A stretch of DNA of 64,000 nucleotides from assembly GCA_016933055.1 (NCBI GenBank), contig JAFGBS010000014.1:150568-214567 (forward strand). The letters run 5' to 3'. Below the pieces are notes generated by a model. The model had not been told where the DNA came from and ran no database searches. It worked only from the letters and a program-made list of their open reading frames with translations. Shown here in pieces: positions 52,484 through 62,500 of this stretch (its first letter is position 1; the number at the start of each line of letters is the position of its first letter). Source of the stretch: Promethearchaeota archaeon. GTDB taxonomy: Archaea; Asgardarchaeota; Lokiarchaeia; Sigyniarchaeales; Promethearchaeaceae. The position numbers and the translations under genes were made by a program.

Positions 52484-53386
52484 ATGTCAAAACTACCTAA
52501 ATATATCGTTTCTCCATCGGATTCCGATAATTGGTTTATAATTGATTTGATAGATAAGAATATTAAAATTGATGTAGAAAAACGCGTTCTCACTTCACGA
52601 TTTGATTGCCAACCGCATGATGTGCATATTTCAGGTTCCGATAAATCAGTGTGCTGTTCTCGGTATTGTTGTTATATGGGATGCTATATTTCTCCCTTGG
52701 AAATCAAATTTATTGAGGATCATCTACCCGAAATAAAACGTTACCTCTCAGTAGAGAGTCAAGGTGTCTTGAAACAATATAAAGACGAGTTTTATTTACC
52801 TGAAGATTATGATCCCGAGGAAAATCTTTATAAAACCCGCTGTTCGCCCCATGAATCCACGCGTTTTTATTATGATGAGGATGTAAGTGAGGAAGAGATA
52901 GACGAGGATGAGAATGAAATTATCGAAATGATGGAGAATAATGATTCTGCAGATTTAGAAGATTTAGAATCAACTATTGATGAGATCCCTGATTGTTCGT
53001 GTCTTTTTCTAATGGAGGATGGATTATGTGCGGTACATAAATTTTGTGAGGATCAGAGAATAGATTGGACCCTTCATAAATTTAACATTTGTTCGACTTT
53101 TCCCATTGATATTCGCGTGACTCGAAATCAAACGGCTAAAGATGCGCCATATCCAGAAGAGAAAAGGGTAGATGATGAATGCAGCACATTGAAAATGATG
53201 GATGATTATGAAGATTTTCTTTATACTCATATGAATTGTATTAATCTTTCTCCAAAGATCAAAGCACAAAAAAAAGTTCCCTATATTCTGGATTCTATGA
53301 AATATGCGATTGTGAGTAGATTTGGAGAAGAGATTTGGCTTGCATTAAAGGAGTACGCTCTCCAGATACGACACCAAAAATCCTAG
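52484..53386 (+). CDS. Cysteine-rich zinc/iron-chelating protein (YkgJ/DUF3109-like)
   Basis: The protein has a dense N-terminal metal-binding region, FDCQPHDVHISGSDKSVCCSRYCCYMGCYISPLEIKFIEDH, and a second part with CSCLFLMEDGLCAVHKFCEDQ and FNICSTFPIDI. This spacing resembles YkgJ and DUF3109-type CxxxCxxCC proteins, thought to bind zinc or an Fe-S cluster. An acidic, probably disordered insertion (YYDEDVSEEEIDEDENEIIEMM) lies between the two halves. The biochemical role of the family is not established. It starts a plus-strand pair with phosphoglucose isomerase, 45 bases downstream, though they may be transcribed separately. Confidence 0.75.
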   Translation: MSKLPKYIVSPSDSDNWFIIDLIDKNIKIDVEKRVLTSRFDCQPHDVHISGSDKSVCCSRYCCYMGCYISPLEIKFIEDHLPEIKRYLSVESQGVLKQYKDEFYLPEDYDPEENLYKTRCSPHESTRFYYDEDVSEEEIDEDENEIIEMMENNDSADLEDLESTIDEIPDCSCLFLMEDGLCAVHKFCEDQRIDWTLHKFNICSTFPIDIRVTRNQTAKDAPYPEEKRVDDECSTLKMMDDYEDFLYTHMNCINLSPKIKAQKKVPYILDSMKYAIVSRFGEEIWLALKEYALQIRHQKS

Positions 53387-53431
53387 ATTTTTAAATTGCC
53401 CGTTTCCCATTTTAATTAGAAGGGAATCAAA

Positions 53432-54667
53432 ATGCGATCATTGTTAGAATTAGAATTTTACCCGCGTATTTCTTCATCTGAGTTAGAGAACTATATTACG
53501 AGATTTAAGAATAACAAGAATCATTGGAATGAACCTTTTTTTATGGATGTTTATTCCTACGTAGATGTAGATGAAATTAAACGAATCTGCAACCCTATTT
53601 TAGAAAGATCACCCAAAAACATGGTTATACTCGGAACAGGTGGCTCTATTCAGACTACTATGGCGTTAGAAGGATTATTACAGCGTGATTTCTATCCGGT
53701 GGTTTCTTCTCGTCCACGTGAATTACACCAAGTTTTGCGAAAATGCTCCCCGCAAGAAACAATCGTAATACCCATATCTCGGGGAGGAGAAACTCTAGAT
53801 GTAAATTCCACTATTGAGGTGTTTGCGTCCTATCCTATGTTAGGGCTTAGTTCTCAAGGTCCGATGTATGCGTACTTAAAAAAAAAAGAGATTCCTATAT
53901 TACCCGTTCCTGACTTATCAGGAAGATTTGCTGCAAGCATTTCTAATGTGGCTCTAGTTCCCGCTTATTTAGGAGGCATCGATATCGATCTGTTCTTAAG
54001 ATCATTACAAGATGCATATTCTGAATACAAAATGCAAGAGCACCATAATATCAATCTTGCTATGCAACTCGCTATATATTTATTTGTGCATTACGCAAAA
54101 GGATTTCGTAATTGCTTCATCATGCCTTACTCTTCCTATTTAGAAGGTTCAGCGGGATTATTTGTGCAAGAAATAAGTGAGAGTTCAGGTAAAGAAAATG
54201 CTGGAATGATGGGGACTAAACAAGAAGCTCCTCTATGTCAGCATTCCGTTTTGGAATTATTATTGGGGGGTTCGAAAGGTCATACCATTCCCTTTTTGTG
54301 GACTACACGATCTGAACCCAGAGACGTTGAAATACACAATGCTTCCTTTGGATTAGAAAATCAAACAGCTTTAAAAATCATCAATCACCAAGCAGATGCG
54401 ACATTCCAAGCATTGTTAACGCAAAAAGTACCCTCTGCAATGTTGAACTTGAAAGAAATCACAATTCAGGGAATGGCACAATTAATTGCATTTATCCAAT
54501 CGACGATTTATTATTTCTGCGTGCTTTTAGATGTGAATTGGGAAAATAATCCTTTAGTAAATACGGGAAAAAGCATTTGTAATAAAGCCATACAATCTAA
54601 TCTATCTGTAGAACAACGAAAAGCTCAAAGAAAGAAAATAGCATCGGAACAATTTTCCGATGATTAA
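53432..54667 (+). CDS. Phosphoglucose isomerase-like protein (SIS fold)
   Basis: The 411-residue protein has the phosphosugar-binding loop VILGTGGSIQTTMAL, SRGGETLDVN, the strongly conserved QEISESSGKENAG segment with a catalytic glutamate, and APLCQHSVLELLLGG. These are hallmarks of the PGI superfamily (conversion of glucose-6-phosphate and fructose-6-phosphate). It is shorter than bacterial PGI (about 450-550 residues) but has both SIS domains. A bifunctional phosphoglucose/phosphomannose isomerase is less likely given the QHS motif. It would feed the upper sugar pathway together with PPDK at the lower end. Confidence 0.85.
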   Translation: MRSLLELEFYPRISSSELENYITRFKNNKNHWNEPFFMDVYSYVDVDEIKRICNPILERSPKNMVILGTGGSIQTTMALEGLLQRDFYPVVSSRPRELHQVLRKCSPQETIVIPISRGGETLDVNSTIEVFASYPMLGLSSQGPMYAYLKKKEIPILPVPDLSGRFAASISNVALVPAYLGGIDIDLFLRSLQDAYSEYKMQEHHNINLAMQLAIYLFVHYAKGFRNCFIMPYSSYLEGSAGLFVQEISESSGKENAGMMGTKQEAPLCQHSVLELLLGGSKGHTIPFLWTTRSEPRDVEIHNASFGLENQTALKIINHQADATFQALLTQKVPSAMLNLKEITIQGMAQLIAFIQSTIYYFCVLLDVNWENNPLVNTGKSICNKAIQSNLSVEQRKAQRKKIASEQFSDD

Positions 54668-54816
54668 ATTTGATTTCAAGATCTAGAAATATCTCGTATA
54701 AAAAATCATTTAGGGATTTGTTACGTAGATCCAAGTAACGGATAAAATTTCATTAATACTAGGTTACTTCCAAACGCAAAAAAGGAAAACACTCGAACGA
54801 GATTAAACCTAAGAAA

Positions 54817-55194
54817 GTGACAGAGATGAGCGAAGAACAGTTAAATTTCATATTGAAAACTTTAATGAATGAAGTTGATGGCATACAGAGTGTTGCATTA
54901 GTCTCACGAGAGGGTTTAATTGTAAATTCGATTTTGGAAGAAGATGTCTCCCCTATGCATATTGCTGCAATGTCGGCAATTATACTCTCCACGTGTGAGA
55001 GAGTATTATTGGAGTTTAAAAAAGGAGAGCTTGATGTATGTATTATTCAAGGAACTGAAGGTAAATTTATCTGTATGGAATGCGGTGAGGATTTTATTTT
55101 AGTATGCGTATTGCAAGAAGATGCACGTATGGATATATGTTTCACAAAAATGCGTAGTACGGTTGTAAAAGTTGTTGAACTTACCGAGGAATGA
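54817..55194 (+). CDS. Roadblock/LC7 domain protein
   Basis: A GTG-started protein of 125 residues with the roadblock fold: EQLNFILKTLMNEVDGIQSVALVSREGLIVNSIL, then AAMSAIILSTCERVLLEFKKGELDVCIIQGTEGKFICMECGEDFILVCVLQEDA. In bacteria and archaea roadblock proteins regulate small GTPases (MglB-like), and in eukaryotes they belong to dynein, Ragulator and similar complexes. Asgard genomes carry many copies. No GTPase lies adjacent; the nearest candidate in the window is the degenerate GTPase-like fusion about 40 kb away. An internal ATG (MSEEQLNF) three codons on is another possible start. Confidence 0.9.
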   Translation: MTEMSEEQLNFILKTLMNEVDGIQSVALVSREGLIVNSILEEDVSPMHIAAMSAIILSTCERVLLEFKKGELDVCIIQGTEGKFICMECGEDFILVCVLQEDARMDICFTKMRSTVVKVVELTEE

Positions 55195-55380
55195 GAATTC
55201 CCTTTTATGAAAATCCATTCTTCATATTAAGAGTATTAATTTCTGCACTCTTTTTGACTTTATATGATGCTGTTGTTGTAAGATCTTAAGTTAAGATATT
55301 TCTTAATAAACTCCCCGAATTTCAGATTGTTCGCAACTTAATAGTAACGTTTAATTCTTATCTGAAAGGTGAGGTTTGAT

Positions 55381-56544
55381 ATGGCAAAGAAAAAAACCAC
55401 CAAAAAAAAAACCAGTAAAAAAACCACTACAAAATCAACCAAGAAAGATGAGATGGAACCTGACAATGAAAGCGATGGTGAGGAAATGGTTGATGAGGAG
55501 GATGTGAAAGAATTGGTTGAAGAAGAACTTAAGGAAGAGAAACACACGGGTATGGAAAATACCCAAAATTTCAGTAAAATAAGTCCCTTCGTCGTAGATT
55601 CATTGAATTACGATGTCAAAGATCTCCCGGGTGTAGGAGCAGCCACCTTGAAAAAGTTGGAAGACGCAGGTTATGGAACCTTACAGGCTATTGCCATGAC
55701 ACCGCAGAAGACTATTATGGAAGATACAGGGTTGGGAGAAAAGACCACAGCTAGTATAATCCAAGCTGCAAGAGAAACTCTCCAATTAACCTATGTTACA
55801 GCAGACCAAGTCTGGGAAAGAAGAAAACACTTACCAAAAATAACAACGGGATCTGACAAAGTAGATGAGTTAATTGGAGGTGGTATTGAAGTGGGTGGTA
55901 TAACAGAACTTTTTGGGGAATATCGAACAGGAAAAACCCAGATTTGCCATCAATTATGTGTAAATGTTCAATTACCTCGCTCAGAAGGGGGTTTAGAGGG
56001 AAGGGCACTATATATTGACACAGAAGGAACATTCCGACCCGAACGATTGATCCAGATGTCGGAAGCTAAAGGTTTGGATTATAAAAAAGTCTTAAAAGAT
56101 GTATTTGTAATACGAGCACATACTTCTGAACATCAAGTATTGTTGGTAAAAAATTCGATTGATACAATTTCAAAAGAAAAAATCAATTTGATTATTGTAG
56201 ATTCCCTCATCTCTCATTTTCGAAGTGAATATATAAGTCGAGGAACTCTCGCCACTCGGCAACAACTATTGAACCAACATATCCATGACTTAATTCGATT
56301 GGGAAACATTTATCCTGAACTGGCAATTGTCGTAACGAACCAAGTACAAGCAAAACCAGATGCATTTTTCGGAGATCCAAATCGTCCAACTGGAGGTCAT
56401 ATTATGGCACATGCATCAACCCTCCGTTTATATCTACGGAAGGGGAAAGCAGAACAACGCATTATGATTGTAAAGGATGCCCCTCATCTCCCAGAAGGTG
56501 AAGCAGTGTTTACTATTACAGAAGATGGAATTGGAGATGCATAA
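55381..56544 (+). CDS. radA: RadA recombinase
   Basis: RadA is the archaeal RecA/Rad51 strand-exchange protein. I place the start at the ATG at 55381 (MAKKKTTKK), since AGGTGAGG precedes it at suitable spacing; the track start at 55369 lies inside that ribosome site. A lysine-rich then acidic N-terminal tail of about 55 residues precedes the helix-hairpin-helix domain ([21 protein letters not shown]). The ATPase core has Walker [25 protein letters not shown], Walker B LIIVDSLI, and the L2 region [17 protein letters not shown]. All motifs are intact. Its end lies 15 bases from the end of the giant surface-protein gene on the opposite strand. Confidence 0.97.
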   Translation: MAKKKTTKKKTSKKTTTKSTKKDEMEPDNESDGEEMVDEEDVKELVEEELKEEKHTGMENTQNFSKISPFVVDSLNYDVKDLPGVGAATLKKLEDAGYGTLQAIAMTPQKTIMEDTGLGEKTTASIIQAARETLQLTYVTADQVWERRKHLPKITTGSDKVDELIGGGIEVGGITELFGEYRTGKTQICHQLCVNVQLPRSEGGLEGRALYIDTEGTFRPERLIQMSEAKGLDYKKVLKDVFVIRAHTSEHQVLLVKNSIDTISKEKINLIIVDSLISHFRSEYISRGTLATRQQLLNQHIHDLIRLGNIYPELAIVVTNQVQAKPDAFFGDPNRPTGGHIMAHASTLRLYLRKGKAEQRIMIVKDAPHLPEGEAVFTITEDGIGDA

Positions 56545-56559
56545 AAAAAAAGTAAAAAA

Positions 56560-59500
56560 TTACTTATCTTTTAATTTCCAACCAATTGGTTTAGTTTTTG
56601 TTTCAAATCCAATCTTATTCTCTTTACGGAGTTTTTCGAAAACCTCTTTAATCTGTTCCATTTCTGCTTCTATCCCATGATCTTTCAGCGCTTGGTCAAT
56701 AGCTTTCCATAAATCATTCTTGGAACGGATGGTTTGCTCTCTAATTTGGTGAATAGTCGTTTTTTCGATATTTAATTCGATAGAATCCTTCTCATCAATG
56801 ATAAATTTCTCTTGTTCATCTTGAATTTTCTCTTCTAACGTATCCCTAGTTTCTTCTTTTTGGGTGGGATCTTCTTGTGATTCCGTCTCTTCTCTTGATG
56901 TTTCCTTATGTTTTCCTGATTGTTCTTCTCCTTCCTCATCAATATTCTCTTCTTTGCTCTTTTCTGTGGTATCTGTAGCCTCTGTTTCGGTTGTTTCCAC
57001 CTCTTCTTTCTCTTTTTCCAATAAATCTTCAAAAGTTTCCTCTTCTTCGGTAATTTCTTCTTGCTCCACTTTCCTTTCAATGTCTTTTATCATTCTTTTG
57101 GATTTTCTGCGTTTACGTGTTGCAATAAGGGTAATGGAACCCGTTACTACTATAAGTCCAAAACCAATTGCTCCGTATGGAAACCATTTTGATAATTGCG
57201 AGCTAATGTTTATAGATCCATTATATATACTAGTTTCAGAATCAAAGGTCTCAGAGAATATAACACTGAATAAGAGTATTGAATCCGAGGATGGTACTGT
57301 AAACGTAAAAGTAAGTACTCCTTCCGTGTTACTGACTTGAGATATGTTAAGGCTACCGATTTGCAGCTCCACTGTTGCGCCACCTAAAGATGTCCATTCC
57401 GTACTTCCATCTGGGCGGTATTCAATAATGAACCTGAAACTTGTTTCAGTGCCAGGTGTAATTTTAGTTGGTAAGGTGGCCATTGGAGAAATGCGTATTT
57501 CATTTTTGTTAAGTACATTTACAGTAAAGGCAACAGAAGTATTGTGGAAATACGTACGGTTGAGATTAAGATTAAAATTAAGGATGGGAGTCGCGATGTA
57601 AGTTTCTGGAACTATTATCTGGTAGGAGTTCTCGATATAGGTTCCGTAAAAAGAAGTGCCACCTAAGATTAGCTCTGCAATCCCATCTATTAATTCTGAA
57701 TTCGTATAATTATCAATGAGATGGACTAAAATAATGAGATCGTTCCCAAAATAGGCAAATTCGAACGCTAAGTTTTCTTCCTCCATACTATGACCATAAT
57801 CCTGCACTTCCAAGTTTTCATATCTAGTGTCACGATAGGTTATAGTCACAGTAAATTCATCTATTAGGGGATCGAATTCATCGGGATTTAATTCTACTTT
57901 AAAGACATAATCTCCTTCTAGTAAATTTATCGGGATGTTCCAAATTGCGGTTCCATTCTCATTTGTTTCAGCAAGGAACCAATATTGAGTGCCCATAATA
58001 GAAAGATTTACCGTGGTATAAGAAGCAGGTATATCATAAGTGGTTTCTTGGAAAGTATATTGAATCAAGCTGCTTGAACCGCTATATAAGCGATAATGAT
58101 TATCGTCCAATTGCTCTGAATTCTGCCCAAATTGCTGGATCAATTCAAATTCTGCACTACCATTAAGTTTCTGTAATAAAATATTGTAGGTGAACACTTG
58201 TGATTGGTACCCAAGGAGCGTGAATTCAAATCGTGCATAAAAATAACCGAAAGAAATGGAATCCAGATTTAAAATCCATCGGAAAATGTTATTAAATGTG
58301 TCTACAGTAGCTTCACTATTATAAGTTCCATTGATATACAGAGATGCAGTAGCAGCATTAGATAGAAATATGGAATTATTTATATCCCAATACCCAAATT
58401 CGAAAGTTATATTGTTAAATAACTTATAAGCGGTTAGGAAGTCTCCATTTTGCGTAAGATTGCCATCATATCCTGGTATTTGATGATAAATTCCCACTTC
58501 TGTGTAATTAGTTGGCAAAACCCTGACAATTAGAAAGAAATTGAAACTTACCGAATCATAATCTAAACGTTGGAAATTTATTGTAACTAATATTTTGGTA
58601 TTCAGAATTAAGTCATCGGATGGGAAAAGGAATGAATAATTCCCATTAGAAAGATCTGAACCGAGAACTGGAATTCCATTATATATTAAATTACAAGTTG
58701 CACCTACTATCCCTATTGAATTATTTGTGTCAAAATATGAAGCAAACACTTGCACATCATACACTTTAAATCCATTAAAAGAGTTATCTGCAATTGTGTA
58801 TACTAGGGTATCAGTTTCATGACCAAGATGATCGGGTTGTATGATATCATCGAAGGTATAATCTGTGGGTATAAAGGTGGTGTTAATCGTGAATTCATCC
58901 GTGTGATTTTCATAATGAAGTTTTTGTATGGTTATGGTTATTGTATAAACTCCTTCTGTGTTTAAATCTGATTCGGGAATAATCCACAGATACAATCCAT
59001 TGATGTCACTGACGGAGTTGTAGTTTTTTGAATTTAGAGCAAGTCGATGCACATCTGCATTTTCGATACCTACCCCATTTTCTGTATCATAATATTCATA
59101 GAATATTTGTATTCCATATCGAGTATATACAACATAATGACTTCCTTGTAATGGTAATGGATTTGGAGTATGATCGGTTTGAGTTATGGTTGTGAATGAT
59201 AAGGTGGTTGGTAAAACCTGCAGCGTGAGATTAAACTGTAAAGATGCGGTTTGGTAGGTAGACAGTGTAAATGTTACGGAAATCAAATACATTCCCTCCT
59301 CCAGGTTTAGAGTCGGAATAGTCCATGTATAGTTTCCTTCGAATTCGGAATCAATGAAAATGGTTCCACTATTGAAAGAAAGTGTGGGATTTGCACCAGA
59401 AATATATGCAGTATTGTTGAGATCGTAGAAATATATTGATACTTCTGTGTCATACGCGTTATAGGCCACAAAATCAAAACTTGGTTCTCCATTTTGAGTC

Positions 59501-62500
59501 AAATTATCGAAATCTCCGTGATCTGGTTGGACAATGCTATTCAAAATCATATCCGTCGGTAGATTGTAAAATGTAATAACAAATGAATAGGTAGCTTGTT
59601 CATAGTCATCCAAATCGAACGTGATTCTAACGGTATATGTACCCAATGCAACCAAGCTCTGATCAATTTGCCACCCATATATCCCATCTCCATAGTATGC
59701 GGATGAATAATTCACATTTCGGAATTCTAAGGATGAGGTAGTTGCGCCTGGTATAGAGATTAAATGATTTAGATCCCAATAGGATAGGTTTACTGAGAAT
59801 CCATATGCTACATATGCGAAATATCCCTCGGGTAATCCTTGGAAAATCAAGGAATCTGTTCCATAAAGCCCATGATCAGGTTGAGTGATATCAAAGTTTT
59901 GTGTTTCTGTAGGTAAATTATTCAAAGAAAGATTGAATGCGTAATTTTGTGTTTCGTAGAATTGCGATTCCATTATGATCACCACCAGGAAAATCCCTAA
60001 TGTTAAATCATCGGCTGGAATTAGCCAAGTATACTGCCCATCGTCACCTGTATAATCATAATAGGAGAAACCGTTAAAAGATAACGTTGCGGTTGTGGAA
60101 TTTATACTTACTGAGTTATTGATATCTCTGTAAGTCAAATATACTTGAACTCCATATTTGGTATATGCAATATAGTAGTAACCCGGAGGTCCAGAAAAGG
60201 ATAATGTATTCGCATTATCTTCGGATTGAGTAATATCAAAATCAAGCACTTCGGTAGGTAGGGGTTGGATGGTTATGTTAAACATAAAATTAACAGATTC
60301 CCAGTTGATTTTACTGATAATGATTGTAATTGTGTACTGCCCTGTTTTATCGAATATGGGAATATTTGTCCAAGTATACACTCCCCCGACTCCGATGGTC
60401 TCTACATATGGAGTTCCATCAAAGGTTAAGGTTGCAGTAGCATCATTGATTCCTCCCCCAAAGAAAGTATCCATATAGGACGCTTCAACACTGAGGTTGT
60501 AAGACATATAAGCTTGGTAGGAATATTCGAAATAAGGAAGCGTGTTAGAGGTATGATCCGGTTGAATAACATCTTGTAATACTCCATTAGTTGTAATCAA
60601 TGTTAAATTCAGATTGAAATTAATATTCTGACTTTGATGATCCTCTTTGGAAAATTCAATATAGCATGTATAAACACCTACAGTTGCGAATTCAGTTTCC
60701 AATGTCCATACGGCATATCCTGTCGAATTCGTAGTTGTCTCATAGATAGTTCCACCAAAGAATAGAAGTGCTGTTGCCCCCGAAATTAAAGAACCATTAT
60801 CGATATTCCAATACTGGGCAGTTATTGTGGTATTGAAATTACGTAATAGATCATAAGTAGCACCAGTTGCAGTGATATTCTGAGAACTACTGGTTTGATT
60901 GACTTGGGTTATTAAACTATCAGTTTGCCAAGTAATGAAGGAAATATAAAATTCAATGTTGGAAGTCTGATAATTCGTTAATGTGATTGTAATTGTAAAA
61001 TAATAGACTGACCCACTATAATAAAATGAGTTATCCAAAATGAATGTTGCTTCTCCAAGCCCATCGGTGATGTCAATTAGATTCCCTTCTGTAGTAGATA
61101 ATAGTGTAGAAGTCGCACTTGAAACACTTAATCCGTGAATGATGTCATCAAATCGGACCACAATAGTTATATCAGAACCCCCTTTAGCAGTATAGGTATT
61201 TGTAACTGCTGTATAACCCAAAGGTCCATTTGCGTTCGTATAGGACACATTTGATATTTGAGTGGGGATTAGCAAATAATTCAATTGAAAACTATCATTA
61301 CCATCAGCATAGTTGCTATGATTTGAATTAACTGATACCGAGATGATCCCTGAATAGGTTCCAGCCGGAAGAGTAAACATAAAGAAACCGTCCACTGTTC
61401 CCGAAGTATTATAATAGGTGATTCCGTTGATGACAAGAGAAGCATTCCCTTTCGTTCCATCAATCCAGTATCCGTTATTCGTATCAAAAAATCGCACGAA
61501 TACGTAAGTATCATATACTTGATAAGTAGGATAAACTCCTCCCGTCGCTGAGGAGTTCCAATTCCCGTTATATACAGCCCAAACGGTTAAATCTGTTAAT
61601 CCCGTTGCAATATAAATACCAAATGAATCGGTTGCAGTTGCGTAATTTGCTTTTGTGAAGGTGACTTCTGCTGAATTATTCCCTGCAATAGAATCCAGAT
61701 AATCGAGTTGCCAGGAATAAATCCCCCCTATTTCTGAATCGTAATTATAATTCACACCATTGAAATCTATTTGCCCAGTAGTTGCAGTGGATATGAGGGA
61801 GTTGTCTTTTGCATTTCTCCATTGAATTTCTACGAAAATATCAGATCCATAATACTCACCGGAATAGGTGTCGGTGCCTCCGTTATATGTTAGGGTTGTC
61901 GTATCGATCTTCACACTAGTAATTGTTATGGTGGTGGGAACTGCAATCAAATCGACTCGGATATTAAACGATTCCGTCTCATAATTAGCCTTTATTAAAT
62001 CCACAGAAAATAAGTAATCATTTCCGACTGCTATTGTGTCAAAATCTATGTTCCATTCATATATTCCGTTCGCATCGAGATCTGTATCTTGGTATGTAAC
62101 GGAAAATGTTAAGGTTCCAGTGGCTTGAGCAATCAATGCGTTTGTAAACGAATTTCGGAATTCGACTGTAATATGCAAGTCATCCCCATACCAAGCAATA
62201 AAGTCACCAGATGAATTGTCTAACAACTCTCCATACTGTGTGATGATCAGATCATCATAATAAGTAGGACAATTATTGATATCAAAAGTCGTGCTTGTAG
62301 TTTGGGTTTGGTAGTATGATTTATTCACCCCTATCATGGGAATACTATAGTCATTCCCCACAACTTGAATTCCTGTGGGAATAATGAATGTAACTTCTCC
62401 ATTACTGTCCGTTGTATCATAATAGGTTATTCCATTATAGGTCAAATTTGCAAATGCCCCAATAATGGGGGTATTATCGTTATCGATATCCAGATACCGA

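Noticed and set aside
56864-57340. 158-residue plus-strand ORF rich in serine and valine
   Set aside because: Antisense shadow of the glutamate-rich tail of the surface protein.
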